Origin: Blautia coccoides
GTDB lineage: Bacteria; Bacillota; Clostridia; Lachnospirales; Lachnospiraceae
DNA: 64,000 bases
NCBI RefSeq assembly: GCF_034355335.1
Contig: NZ_CP136422.1
Span: forward strand, 5,802,501-5,866,500
Direction: 5' to 3'
Shown here: in pieces, positions 7,992-17,516 of the stretch
How positions within the stretch are numbered: the first letter of the stretch is position 1
Layout of the letters: every line of letters starts with the position of its first letter
Translations under genes and position numbers: made by a program
The notes under the pieces: generated by a model
Told to the model about the DNA's origin: nothing
What the model saw: only the letters and a program-made list of their open reading frames with translations
Database searches by the model: none

Positions 7992-10153
7992 AATCAGCCA
8001 AAACATTGTTTTTCTCTGTTCTCATATTGTTTCCCCTGACTTTTTTATTTGCCTGTCCTGTAAGAGCCTCAGAGACCACGAAAATGACCTATTGCTCCAA
8101 TGCATGTGAGCTGTACGAAGCACTGCTGTACCATCCCACAGACACGATCATCCTCACGGATGATATTATATGGGAAAACTTTCCCGATGTAATGGAATTC
8201 AGCACCCCCACTGCGGTTTATATGGGAAATTACAGCATACAGATTCCGTACGACTGCAGCTTTTACGCAAAGGGACCTGTTGAATTCTACGGAGGTACCG
8301 GCACACAGCCTATGTTTTTGGTAAACGGATACCTGAACACCACAGAACAGACACAGATCACAGCTTCCGGAGAAAGCTGTACCGCTGTACAGATAGTGGA
8401 TCAGGGAGTATGGGACTCCAATCTGGCCTCTGTCACTGCCTGCGGCAGAAATGCTGTGGCTGTATCCTATGAAGACGGACCCGATTCTGTTCTGGCACTG
8501 GCCCATATATCAGCACAGGGACAAGGCGCGCTGGCCCTCAGCACAAAACGGCCTCTGCGGGCTGTGCTCAGCAGCATCACCAGCGAAAGCGGCACTGCCG
8601 TTTCCGCTCTTTCTTCTGTCTCCCTGCTGGGCTGTCAGGTTTATCCGGAATCACCGGATGCCGTAGCCCTGGACTTTGATTTCCGTTTATATGACCGACA
8701 TTTTGAAACTACCGGCTACTGCTATCCCACAGGCGTTTATTCCGACCAGATCATCAGAGACAGCCTGCACTATCTTATCACTTCCGATGACGGTTTTGAT
8801 TACGCATACGACTGCCCTGTCAGTATAGAAGGATTACAGGACTCCTACCCCACAGCAGGGGATTTCACAATTACGGTTGTGCCCCTTATCCCCGATTGGT
8901 TTCCCGTCTATCCGGCTCCTATGCAGATTCCCCTGCATATCATAGCACCGGATCAGCCATTCCTTTCAGCCGCCTATCAACTCATGGACAGCGTGGGAAT
9001 ACAGTTTTTTTCAGAAATTACAGACGCGCGCAAAATGACATTATTTTACTCAGATAACAACGGAAAAACCTGGCGGGATATTATGGAACTGCCAGGCAGC
9101 GCTGTTTATTCTCTCAGTGCGCAGGTAGTAGGCCTTTCTGAGGATAAAGAATATCTCTTCTGCCTTTTAGTAGAGGGGGGAAGCAGGGAAGGCAGATCCA
9201 ACGTCCTGAAATTCTCCTTCGGAAAAGTGGATATTGACGGCGGTGGTGATGACGACGGCGGTGACCGGAATGAACAGGAACTTCCGTCTTTCAATCAGCC
9301 CCCTCCTGTCACCGATACCCAGGAAGCAGAGGATATGCCCGGCACCACAGACGAAAAACAGCAGCCTGTGCCGGATAACTCAGCGCCGGACAGCACAACG
9401 TCAGACAGTACAACACTGGACAGCACAACGCCGGACGGCAGCGGCACAGAGACCCACATTACACGCCCGACGCTTCAAACGCCGCCCTCATCCGCGCAGC
9501 CGGATACCTCTGTCACTGCAAGCACGAATACGGATAAGACAGGGACCACTGCCCCTTCGGAGAAAACATCTGAGACTTCCCTCGGGGACAAGGAACAGAC
9601 GCCTGTAATGGAACAGGTCACTGACACCTCAACTATCATCACTGGAGCACGCCTGCGGATGCTGCTGGAGGCAAATCCGGATTCTGTTCTTTTTGAGAAG
9701 AAGGGGATCACCGTGGAAATCCCCTCTGCCTACCTCTCCGCTCTGGATCTGGCAGACCATGCTCTGTTTGAGGTTTCCATTCAGAAGACGGACGATTACT
9801 CCTTTACCCTGTCGATCCGTATTGACGGCAGCGAAGCCGGCACGTTTTCAGAGAGCACTGTGACCATGCCCTTTCCCTTCCCGGACAAGGATGAGGCCAA
9901 ACAACTGTCTCTGATCCACGTAGGCACAGGCAGTAAAAGCCAGATACAGTATCTGGCCCCGCAGAACAGAGCCTCAGCTAAAATATACGCCACCGGCACA
10001 TACACACTTCAGCAGGAAGACGGGCAGATACTGGAACCACTGTCCCGGAAAAAGGCAGCTTATATCATCCTGTACCTGGCTGCAGGTATCCTGTCTTTCT
10101 CTGCTGTCATTATAGTTATACTGAAAAGGAGGGCACACCATGAAAAACGCTAA
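7988..10153 (+). CDS. Secreted, membrane-anchored repeat-rich surface protein between regulator and kinase
   Basis: 721 residues, not recognised as a named family. Signal peptide (residues 1-27, LFFSVLILFPLTFLFACPVRA). Residues ~30-240 read as short turns rich in T, S, A and G with isolated hydrophobics (TQITASGESCTAVQIVD, LALAHISAQGQGALALS), like a right-handed beta-helix. A beta-sandwich-like stretch follows, then a Ser/Thr/Pro/Asp-rich linker (~420-530) with 5-residue DSTT-type repeats, a second beta-rich domain (~545-680), one TM helix (~690-712) and a basic tail. Its start overlaps the LytTR gene by 4 nt and its end overlaps the kinase start by 14 nt, so it is made with them. I infer an extracellular accessory of the signalling pair; a glycan-binding role is possible but unproven. 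Confidence 0.75.
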   Translation: MKSAKTLFFSVLILFPLTFLFACPVRASETTKMTYCSNACELYEALLYHPTDTIILTDDIIWENFPDVMEFSTPTAVYMGNYSIQIPYDCSFYAKGPVEFYGGTGTQPMFLVNGYLNTTEQTQITASGESCTAVQIVDQGVWDSNLASVTACGRNAVAVSYEDGPDSVLALAHISAQGQGALALSTKRPLRAVLSSITSESGTAVSALSSVSLLGCQVYPESPDAVALDFDFRLYDRHFETTGYCYPTGVYSDQIIRDSLHYLITSDDGFDYAYDCPVSIEGLQDSYPTAGDFTITVVPLIPDWFPVYPAPMQIPLHIIAPDQPFLSAAYQLMDSVGIQFFSEITDARKMTLFYSDNNGKTWRDIMELPGSAVYSLSAQVVGLSEDKEYLFCLLVEGGSREGRSNVLKFSFGKVDIDGGGDDDGGDRNEQELPSFNQPPPVTDTQEAEDMPGTTDEKQQPVPDNSAPDSTTSDSTTLDSTTPDGSGTETHITRPTLQTPPSSAQPDTSVTASTNTDKTGTTAPSEKTSETSLGDKEQTPVMEQVTDTSTIITGARLRMLLEANPDSVLFEKKGITVEIPSAYLSALDLADHALFEVSIQKTDDYSFTLSIRIDGSEAGTFSESTVTMPFPFPDKDEAKQLSLIHVGTGSKSQIQYLAPQNRASAKIYATGTYTLQQEDGQILEPLSRKKAAYIILYLAAGILSFSAVIIVILKRRAHHEKR

Positions 10154-12053
10154 AAAGCTGTTTCTTCTCGGAGTCATTCCTTTTTTCATTCTGATCGCTT
10201 CGCTTTTTATGTTCAGACTGCTGTACCGATATGACAATAAATATACACGAAATGGTGCCCTGCCGATCTGCGGCGTCCTCTCTCTGTCTGAGGGTGAGCT
10301 TGCCCAAGATCCCCTGCGCTACCTGATCCGCGAATGGGAGTTTTATCCCAATGTGAGCTTTTCACCTGAAACCTTTGCCAAAAGGCCGGCAGATACTTAC
10401 CGGCAGTATGTATCCGTAGGACAGTACGGAGGAATGGAGACAGGAAATTATATTAATTCTCCTCACGGATGCTGTACTTACCGCCTCACCCTGCATCTTC
10501 CTCCCGGTCTCCGCTCATATGCGCTGGAGCTTCCGGAAATCTACTCCTCCTACAGTCTTTACCTGGACAATGAACTGCTTCTGCAATCAGGAAATCCGGC
10601 GCCTCACGCCTACAAACCTGCCATCAACAACCGCATGGTCATTTTCCAGAGCGAAGGAACCGCTGTCCTCCTTCTGGCTGTCACTGACTATTCCTGGATA
10701 TACAGCGGAATGGTCTATCCACCAGCCTTCGGAACGGTCGATGCGGTGAGCAGCGCCAGGGAAACACGGCATATGCTGCGCATTGCCTCTCTGCTTTTGG
10801 CCTCTTTTGGTGTATTTCTGTCCCTTTACATAGGAGTCCGCGCCCGGTGGAACAAAGGGTTTTTGTACGCCCTGCTGTGCCTGTGCCATATTGGGTATAC
10901 GGCCTTTCCCCTGCTGCACGGCTTTTTCACCACCGGGGTACAGCCCTGGTACACACTGAATCTGACCTGTTTTTATTTTATTCTACTGCTGGTAGTGATA
11001 CTGCAGAGCCGCCTCTGCAGTCTGAAGGGTGTATTTTCCATCCCATGGATCACCGTCTGCTCCTTGGGAACCGTAATCTCCCTGGCTGTGGGTATCTTTG
11101 CTTCCCGCATGAGTGTCAGTATGCTCACAGGCTTTTCCTTTATTTCGGGCCTGTTAAAATACGGAACTGCCCTCTACCTTCTCATCACTTCAGCCATGGC
11201 ATTCATTCTGCAGAAAAAATATTCGCTCCTGCTGCTCTACACCTCAGTAATATTTGCCGCAGCTCTTCTTTCGGACCGGTTTATGTCCATGTATGAGCCT
11301 GTATACGGCGGACGGTTTGTAGAGATTGGCGGGGCAGCCCTCATGGTTGGTCTCTTCTGTGTACTGTGCGGCAATCTTGCGGAGGCATACCGCCGCAGCC
11401 TTACCATGCAGGAGGAACACCGGCAGATGGAACGTCAGCTCGCCATGCAGAAAGATCACTATCTGCAGCTAACGGAGCAGATCAATGCCGCAAGGACCGC
11501 ATCCCATGACCTGCGGCATCATATGCGCACACTTCGGGGCCTGGCAGACAAGGAGTCCCTGGAAGGCATCCGGAGATATCTGGCAGAATATGAGCCTTCC
11601 AAAGAAGTACACGACGTAGTCACATACTCTAACAATCCTGCGGCAGATGCCATTCTGCATTACTACTCCACCGCGGCGGCCCAGATCCATGCCGACTTTG
11701 ACGCCGTTCTTCTTCTGCCTGAAGGGTTAGACTTTACGGATGCGGATTTATGCATTTTACTGGGAAATCTCATGGAAAATGCTGTGGAAGCCTGCTCCCG
11801 TCAGAAGACAGGAAGGCGCTTCATCATTCTGAAAGGCAAGACAAGCCGGAAGCAGCTTCGTCTTGTTGCAGACAATAGCTTTGACGGGGTCATCCGTCAA
11901 AAAGACGGCCATTATTACTCCTCCAAAAGAAAAGGAATGGGCCTGGGAATCCAATCCGTGCAGGCCGTGGTGGAGCGGCATGGGGGACTGGTCAGCTTTG
12001 AGGCAAAAGATAATATTTTCCAGGTATCTGTATTGATTCCCCTGGACCATTAA
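10140..12053 (+). CDS. 7TM sensor kinase with jelly-roll-like ectodomain and GHKL ATPase
   Basis: 637 residues. N-terminal TM (~6-27), an extracellular galactose-binding-like domain (~60-205: CCTYRLTLHLPPGL, LELPEIYSSYSLYLDNELL, VLLLAVTDYSW) typical of 7TMR-DISM receptors, six or seven TM helices (~212-420), a short coiled coil (EEHRQMERQLAMQKDHY), then an AgrC-like kinase: H box with HDLRHHMRTL and GHKL ATPase with LLGNLMENAVEAC and KGMGLGIQSV. It is the cognate kinase of the LytTR regulator at 7260. ATG at 10140 follows GGAGGGCACACC inside the previous gene. The ectodomain suggests a sugar or glycan ligand (inference). Confidence 0.9.
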   Translation: MKNAKKLFLLGVIPFFILIASLFMFRLLYRYDNKYTRNGALPICGVLSLSEGELAQDPLRYLIREWEFYPNVSFSPETFAKRPADTYRQYVSVGQYGGMETGNYINSPHGCCTYRLTLHLPPGLRSYALELPEIYSSYSLYLDNELLLQSGNPAPHAYKPAINNRMVIFQSEGTAVLLLAVTDYSWIYSGMVYPPAFGTVDAVSSARETRHMLRIASLLLASFGVFLSLYIGVRARWNKGFLYALLCLCHIGYTAFPLLHGFFTTGVQPWYTLNLTCFYFILLLVVILQSRLCSLKGVFSIPWITVCSLGTVISLAVGIFASRMSVSMLTGFSFISGLLKYGTALYLLITSAMAFILQKKYSLLLLYTSVIFAAALLSDRFMSMYEPVYGGRFVEIGGAALMVGLFCVLCGNLAEAYRRSLTMQEEHRQMERQLAMQKDHYLQLTEQINAARTASHDLRHHMRTLRGLADKESLEGIRRYLAEYEPSKEVHDVVTYSNNPAADAILHYYSTAAAQIHADFDAVLLLPEGLDFTDADLCILLGNLMENAVEACSRQKTGRRFIILKGKTSRKQLRLVADNSFDGVIRQKDGHYYSSKRKGMGLGIQSVQAVVERHGGLVSFEAKDNIFQVSVLIPLDH

Positions 12054-12063
12054 TGATCTTCCA

Positions 12064-12105
12064 GAAGAACTGGATATGCTGTCAGGGCAGCATATCCAGT
12101 TCTTC
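12064..12105. terminator. 18-bp perfect hairpin between convergent genes
   Basis: Arms 12064-12081 and 12088-12105 pair perfectly around a 6-nt loop, 10 nt after the 7TM kinase stop. The right arm is also the coding sequence for the last residues of the NUDIX protein on the other strand. Neither side has a real T-run, so termination may be weak or act by stabilising 3' ends. Confidence 0.6.
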
Positions 12106-12615
12106 CATGTAAATACAGTGGGGAATGCCGTTTGTCCTGACCATTTCTCTGCAAAGATCAAGATCCATCCATTTTACTTCCTCCACCTCTTCTCTCTGAA
12201 GCCTCATCTGCTCCGGTTCTATGTCTGTCCACATACAGTAGATATTACTGACCTGGTTATCCACAAAATCCCTGCCGTAAAACACATCCCTGTGAAAAAT
12301 CCTTCTCCTGCCACAGAAAACCAGATCCTCCGCGCGGGCATCTACTCCCAGCTCCTCTTTCAGTTCTCTGAGCGCAGAGGGAATAAAATCCACACCCGCG
12401 GGTATATGCCCCGCACTTGAAATGTCATAACATCCGGGATGAGAATCCTTATCCCTGCTCCGTTTCTGAAGCAGTACCTCTGTCCTGCCATTGCGTCTGC
12501 GAAGAAGCCACACGTGAGCGGTGCGGTGCAGGATCCCTTTTGCATGGGCAGTCTCCCTGTCAATGGTCTCCCCTGTGGGACTGCCTGATTCATCTACAAT
12601 ATCCAATATTTCCAT
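12082..12615 (-). CDS. NUDIX hydrolase (isopentenyl-diphosphate isomerase-like subfamily)
   Basis: 177 residues with the start DIVDESGSPTGETIDRETAHAKG and HRTAHVWLL typical of YfcD/IDI-like NUDIX proteins. These act on nucleoside-diphosphate-type or prenyl-diphosphate substrates; the exact one is unknown. The NUDIX box runs from GHIPAGV to RELKEELGV: the REUxEExGU half that binds metal is intact, but the first conserved Glu is Val. ATG at 12615; its own promoter (12654-12682). Confidence 0.88.
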   Translation of the reverse strand: MEILDIVDESGSPTGETIDRETAHAKGILHRTAHVWLLRRRNGRTEVLLQKRSRDKDSHPGCYDISSAGHIPAGVDFIPSALRELKEELGVDARAEDLVFCGRRRIFHRDVFYGRDFVDNQVSNIYCMWTDIEPEQMRLQREEVEEVKWMDLDLCREMVRTNGIPHCIYMEELDMLP

Positions 12616-12653
12616 TCTGCTGTTCCTCCTGTCTTTTCATGGATAATATTTTC

Positions 12654-12682
12654 ATTATACCGCCAAAGAAAATTTGTGGCAA
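12654..12682 (-). promoter_or_regulatory. Promoter of the NUDIX gene
   Basis: Minus strand: -35 TTGCCA (12677-12682), 17-nt spacer, -10 TATAAT (12654-12659), about 40 nt before the start codon. Confidence 0.65.
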
Positions 12683-12712
12683 TCATGGCTGTCCCTTATC
12701 TGAACGCAATAT

Positions 12713-12758
12713 AAAACGCAGAAGCCGCCGTATAAGACTCTGCGGACTTCTGCGTTTT
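12713..12758 (-). terminator. Terminator of the GH42 operon
   Basis: Outer arms AAAACGCAGAAG and CTTCTGCGTTTT (12 bp) at 12713-12724 and 12747-12758, with further pairing inside. It stands ~35 nt after the GH42 stop on the minus strand and ends in TTTTATATT. Confidence 0.75.
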
Positions 12759-12793
12759 CCTGAATTTCTGTGATTCATTCTGCCTGATATGTG

Positions 12794-14851
12794 TTAAAAA
12801 ATCCTGTAAACTTTGGTCTCATATCCCTTAAGCAGGACATTTCCCTGTACCTCATCTTTTGTGTCCATATCCATGACTGCCTCTTTGAGCACAATTTTCT
12901 GCGGCTCTTTGCCATAGTTCAGAACAAAGAGATATTTTTTTCCATCCTTCACCCTCATGGCTATTTCACAGGCCTCCGGCACCTCCACCAGTTCCTGATA
13001 AGGACTCAGCACTCCTGTATAGGCCAGGAATTCCTTTACATTTTCTCTGGTAAAGGTTCCTCCGAAATGCAGAACCTTTCCCTTGCCGCATACAGTCTCT
13101 GCCAGCGCCGGGCGCCCTTCATAATAGTTAGAGCTGTATTTTGCCAAAATTCTGACATCCGGCCCTGTGGTGGCAAGAATATCATTAAACAGCCCTGTCT
13201 CCACCTGTTTTCCTTGCCAATCCATGAACACTGCATCGTCCGCCGGCCCTATAAACGTAAACTCCTTCACATCTGTCTGTGCAAGAGAGGAGAGAAGACC
13301 CGGCATTGGCTGCATCACACACCTGCCGTTCTCATCCTTCTGCCCTGTTCTGCATCCCAGGATCAGGCATCCGCCTGCCTTCACGTACTGCTCCAGCACC
13401 TCTGCTCTTTTCTCTGTGAGGATCAGGGGGTGGGGATAAATGAGAACAGGATATTTCATCAGTTCCTCTGCATCTGTATCCTCCAGAAGATACACCATAT
13501 CCATAGGTGTGTGGCTGATCTGTGAGGCTGTAAAAATCTCTTTTTCACTTTTCTTCGCCAGCCGCATGTGCCACACATCCAACTGGGAATCCCATATATT
13601 ATCGTAGTCCCGCACAAGCCCAAATGCTGCCTGATATTCCGCTCCTGCCATCTCATTGACAGCCTGGATACGTTTCCAGATTCTGTGAACCTCAGAGAGT
13701 TTCCTGTTGTCCCTGTTGTCATAATCCAGGATTCCATGCCAGTATATTTCTGTTCCTATAACTGCGGTTCTCCAGCGGAAGAAGCTCACATAGTCCGCAC
13801 CGTGTGCAATACTCTGCATGGTCCAGAGCATCATCTGCCCGGGTTTCGGAGCCGGAGCCTCCATGCGGGTATTCCATCCGTTTGCCCCTGACTGCTGTTC
13901 CATAATGCCGAAATGCGGACAGACAGAACGCACTTCCGACAGATTCCGGCTCCATTTCCTGTCATTTAAATCGTCCGAGTGTTTGGGGTCCTCACACAGA
14001 CAGTAGGCAAAATTAGGGTAGGAGTCATACGTATAGACATCCAGACACTCATCCATCATCTCATGGTTGTCCAGATTTCCAAACATACCGTTTGTTGTGA
14101 TAAAATCCTGAGGTTTTTTATATTTTCTGATGATATCACTCTGCATTTTACAGAACTGCACAGCGCTTGCAGATATAAATCTGGTGTAATCCAGAACCTG
14201 ATGGGGATTTGTGGAATCGTGCACGGTGGGTCTGGGCACATAGATTTCCTCCCACTCTGTATAGGTCTGATTCCAGAATACAGTTCCCCAGGCCTCATTC
14301 AAAGCATCCAGTGTCCCATATTTCCCCTTCAGGAATTCCCTGAAAGCCGCTGTGTCGCTCTCAGAATAGAAGACATCCACCTCGCAGTTGATCTCATTAT
14401 CAATCTGCCACCCCACAATACAGGGACGCTGTCCGTAGTGTTCTGCCGCCTTCTCCACAATAACGGAGCAGAGCTTCCGATAGACAGGAGAATTGTAATT
14501 ATAATGTCTCCTCATCCCATGCCGAAACGGTGTCCCGTCCAGACGGCAGTTCAGCACCTCCGGGTATTTCTCTGTCAGCCAGACCGGAGGCGTAGCCGTT
14601 GGGGTGCCGAATATAACCTTCATCCCCTCCTCCTCAGCCAAATCCAGAAATGAATCGAAGAATTCAAAAGTAAATTCCCCCTCCCTTGGCTCCAGCTTGC
14701 TCCACGCAAACTCTGCGATTCGGATGGTAAAGATTCCGTTCTCCTTCATCCGCCTAAGGTCTTCCCTCCACAGCTTTTTGTCCCAGTGTTCCGGGTAATA
14801 ACAAGTACCCAGAGAAAGGCCGTCCCATTTGAAATTCTGTGTTTTCCTCAT
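12794..14851 (-). CDS. Beta-galactosidase, glycoside hydrolase family 42
   Basis: 685 residues, full length for GH42. Catalytic (beta/alpha)8 barrel at ~1-390, a trimerisation-type domain (~395-610) and a small C-terminal beta domain. Acid/base Glu is E153 in WQIDNEINC; nucleophile is E318 in FGIMEQQSG. No signal peptide, so it acts in the cytoplasm on imported beta-galactosides, consistent with being last in an operon for a sugar importer. ATG at 14851 directly follows the stop of the kinase gene, with GAGGAGGAAA as ribosome binding site inside that gene. GH42 enzymes prefer short galacto-oligosaccharides over lactose, so plant or host galactosides are likely substrates (inference). Confidence 0.95.
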   Translation of the reverse strand: MRKTQNFKWDGLSLGTCYYPEHWDKKLWREDLRRMKENGIFTIRIAEFAWSKLEPREGEFTFEFFDSFLDLAEEEGMKVIFGTPTATPPVWLTEKYPEVLNCRLDGTPFRHGMRRHYNYNSPVYRKLCSVIVEKAAEHYGQRPCIVGWQIDNEINCEVDVFYSESDTAAFREFLKGKYGTLDALNEAWGTVFWNQTYTEWEEIYVPRPTVHDSTNPHQVLDYTRFISASAVQFCKMQSDIIRKYKKPQDFITTNGMFGNLDNHEMMDECLDVYTYDSYPNFAYCLCEDPKHSDDLNDRKWSRNLSEVRSVCPHFGIMEQQSGANGWNTRMEAPAPKPGQMMLWTMQSIAHGADYVSFFRWRTAVIGTEIYWHGILDYDNRDNRKLSEVHRIWKRIQAVNEMAGAEYQAAFGLVRDYDNIWDSQLDVWHMRLAKKSEKEIFTASQISHTPMDMVYLLEDTDAEELMKYPVLIYPHPLILTEKRAEVLEQYVKAGGCLILGCRTGQKDENGRCVMQPMPGLLSSLAQTDVKEFTFIGPADDAVFMDWQGKQVETGLFNDILATTGPDVRILAKYSSNYYEGRPALAETVCGKGKVLHFGGTFTRENVKEFLAYTGVLSPYQELVEVPEACEIAMRVKDGKKYLFVLNYGKEPQKIVLKEAVMDMDTKDEVQGNVLLKGYETKVYRIF

Positions 14852-16612
14852 TTAGTTTTCCTCCTCCTGCTGCCCTATAATCGTCATGGGCAGGATAAAC
14901 TTGATTTTTGTTCCTCTGTGCTTTTCGCTCTCTATATGAAGCCTGCTGGTTTCACCATAACACAGGATGAGTCTTCGGTAAACATTTTTAAGTCCAATAT
15001 TTTGATTGGTATCATTCATCTCGCATTTCTCATACAATGCCTGAATTTCCTCCCTGCTCATTCCCACTCCGTTGTCCGCAATACAAAATGCCACTGCCTC
15101 ATTTTCCAATTTTATCTGCACGCGCAGCGTCCCCTTCTCAAGCTTTGGTTCCAGTCCATGGATGATAGCATTTTCGATCAGAGGCTGAAGGATAAAGTTA
15201 GGAATCCGGCAGGGATATGCCTGTTCATCTATATCATATATAACAGAAATCTTATCACCGAACCTCTGTCCCTGTATCAGCAGATAATCCTTCACCGTCT
15301 TCATCTCATCCTCCACAGTGACAAATCTGTCCTTCTGGATCATTGCCCTCAACAAGTCTGCCAGAGATATCGTCATCTCTGAGATATCCAGATTCCCCTG
15401 CATGATGGCCATCCAACTGATGGTATCCAGGGTATTATAGAGGAAATGCGGATTGATCTGCATACATAAAAAGTCAATCTCAGCCTGCTTCTGCGTGATC
15501 TCCATTTTATACACCTTTTCAATGAGGGTCTCGATATTCTCCGCCATGCGGTTATACTCGCTTCCTATCTGTCCGATCTCGTCTGTGGTCTTAACCTCCA
15601 CCCTGTGAGACAGGTTTCCCATTCCAAACAGCTTCATGCTCTCCAGAAGGTCCTGGGTGGGCTTTGCAATATGCTTCGTCGCCATGCTCACAGAGATAAA
15701 GCTGAGGATTAAGATTCCCAGAAGAAAAATACCGGTTAATCCGATCACCCTGTATGTATTTTTGTAAAACTCCTTTACAGATACCGCCTCCACCAGGGTC
15801 CATCCATTCGGCATCTCATTCCCCACATAATAAAAAGAATTTGTCCCATTCAGTATGTCATACCGCCATGTCTCGGACTCTCTCAATTTCTCTATCTCAA
15901 CAGGAAATTCATCTCCCAGGTATCTTTCATGGTTCGTGACTGTGATCACCCCATCCCGGTCCACTACATAACACGCTCCGGAATATTCTGTGGAATTATC
16001 TCTGACAATGTCACCAAAATATTCTCTCTCATAAACAATATTAATATATCCTATAGGCCTCATAGTGGTCAGATCCAGAATGGCCTTGGCTATGCAGATG
16101 TCATCATCCGGTCCTACCAGCCCCCAGAGGGTTGTCCCGTTGGCGGCATAGATCTCCCTCTCGGAAAATGCCAGATCAGTCCCCCGCCCCGTGATCTTCT
16201 TCACAGAGAATTCCAGACCGCTTTTTGAGAAGACACTCAGGGAAACCACATCGGAACTGAACAGAGCATTTGTCTCCAGCTCCCGTTCCACGATCTTGCT
16301 GATATTCCTGATACTGTACAGCTCCATCTCCTGTCCGTTTACAATTTCAAGCTGTTCCTGTATCACAGAGCTGGACAGGATCTGAATATTGATATCCTCT
16401 ATGGTCTGTATCATGTTTTCAAGATTGTTGGTGGTCTGCTGTGTTATGTCCTGGAGATAGACCTTGGAGATTTTTCCATATCCCTGTTTGAAAACCGCCG
16501 CGGAAAAGACAGAGATGCCGGCACCTGTTATGGTAATAAGAACGGCAAATACAAGCAGCATCTTTTTTCTTATTCCCGTGATCTTCAGCTTCCCTTTTCC
16601 TTTTTCTGTCAT
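14852..16612 (-). CDS. YesM-family sensor histidine kinase of the galactoside operon
   Basis: 586 residues. TM near 17-37, extracellular Cache-type sensor (~40-285) with YINIVYEREYFGDIV and ACYVVDRDGVITVT, TM near 290-312, HAMP (~313-365), His_kinase domain with phospho-acceptor His in MQINPHFLYNTLD, HATPase_c with ENAIIHGLEP, DNGVGM and GLKNVYRRL. Partner of the YesN-like regulator just upstream (54 nt gap). It probably senses a galactoside or its bound form outside the cell and drives expression of this transport/GH42 operon. Confidence 0.93.
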   Translation of the reverse strand: MTEKGKGKLKITGIRKKMLLVFAVLITITGAGISVFSAAVFKQGYGKISKVYLQDITQQTTNNLENMIQTIEDINIQILSSSVIQEQLEIVNGQEMELYSIRNISKIVERELETNALFSSDVVSLSVFSKSGLEFSVKKITGRGTDLAFSEREIYAANGTTLWGLVGPDDDICIAKAILDLTTMRPIGYINIVYEREYFGDIVRDNSTEYSGACYVVDRDGVITVTNHERYLGDEFPVEIEKLRESETWRYDILNGTNSFYYVGNEMPNGWTLVEAVSVKEFYKNTYRVIGLTGIFLLGILILSFISVSMATKHIAKPTQDLLESMKLFGMGNLSHRVEVKTTDEIGQIGSEYNRMAENIETLIEKVYKMEITQKQAEIDFLCMQINPHFLYNTLDTISWMAIMQGNLDISEMTISLADLLRAMIQKDRFVTVEDEMKTVKDYLLIQGQRFGDKISVIYDIDEQAYPCRIPNFILQPLIENAIIHGLEPKLEKGTLRVQIKLENEAVAFCIADNGVGMSREEIQALYEKCEMNDTNQNIGLKNVYRRLILCYGETSRLHIESEKHRGTKIKFILPMTIIGQQEEEN

Positions 16613-16666
16613 TACATGCCCCCGGATATCTCTGTTATTTTATCTCTGTGCATACCTGCCCTTATG

Positions 16667-17500
16667 TCATTTCTTTTCCTGTATCAGCTCCAGTATGCTC
16701 TTAATGCTGTGACTTTTCTGCTGTCCGGCGTTTTTCCTGAATTCTCCCGGGCTGCATCCAAATGCTTTTTTGAACACCTGGCTGAAATATCTGGCGTCCC
16801 GGAACCCTGATTTTTCACACAGCAGTCCAATTTTCACGCTGTCTTCACGAAGCAGCCACACTGCTTCAGCCAGGCGCATACTGTTTAAAATCTCGCTGAA
16901 GGAGTAACCTGTCTCCTTCCTGATCATTCTGGAAAGATACGCCGGTGAAAAATGGTAGGTGTCTGCAATGGAGTTCAATGTGATATCCTGTGTAAAGCTC
17001 TGTGCCATATCCTGAAGGATCTCCATGCACTGGGGATTGATGCCCCGGAAATGGCAGCGTATCTGGTCTCCCAGATCAACACTGTCCGCATCTGTCTCAT
17101 ATCTGCGCACCACCTTCTCCTGATAGCGCCTCTGTTCCAGCCGCCTCATTACCCCTGATACCGTTTCCAGAATATCCCTGGGTCTCAGGGGTTTCAGCAT
17201 ATAGTCAAAGACCTCATTTCTGATTGCTTTCTGGGCATAAGAAAAGTCAGAAAATCCTGTCAGGAGTATCACGGCTGTATCCAGATCATACTCTTTTACA
17301 TATTCAGCCAGTTCAAGCCCTGTAAGGCCGGGCATTTTAATATCACTGATCATGATGTCAACCTTCTGCTGCTGCAGTATCTCTTTGGCCTGCAGTCCGT
17401 TTTCTGCCTCATACACATTTTCAATCCCGATATTGCCCCAGGGAAGGGAGAGCATTCCCTTCCGAATAGCCATTTCATCATCCGCAACCAGTAAATTCAT
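16667..17500 (-). CDS. YesN-like response regulator, AraC-type output, short form
   Basis: 277 residues: receiver (1-120; VADDEMAIRKG, phospho-Asp in IMISDIKMPG, VILLTGFSDF) joined almost directly to two AraC helix-turn-helix units (~170-265; LNSIADTYHFSPAYLSRMI, RYFSQVFKKAFGCSPGEFR). The long middle domain of typical YesN proteins is missing, unlike the 487-residue one at 29236. ATG at 17500 follows GGGAGGAAGAC. Lies between the permease and the kinase in the operon. Confidence 0.93.
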   Translation of the reverse strand: MNLLVADDEMAIRKGMLSLPWGNIGIENVYEAENGLQAKEILQQQKVDIMISDIKMPGLTGLELAEYVKEYDLDTAVILLTGFSDFSYAQKAIRNEVFDYMLKPLRPRDILETVSGVMRRLEQRRYQEKVVRRYETDADSVDLGDQIRCHFRGINPQCMEILQDMAQSFTQDITLNSIADTYHFSPAYLSRMIRKETGYSFSEILNSMRLAEAVWLLREDSVKIGLLCEKSGFRDARYFSQVFKKAFGCSPGEFRKNAGQQKSHSIKSILELIQEKK

Positions 17501-17516
17501 GTCTTCCTCCCTTGTC

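Noticed and set aside
12791..13525. 244-codon plus-strand open frame across the GH42 gene
   Set aside because: Antisense to a gene with complete GH42 motifs, no ribosome binding site, Cys/His-rich composition typical of a shadow frame.
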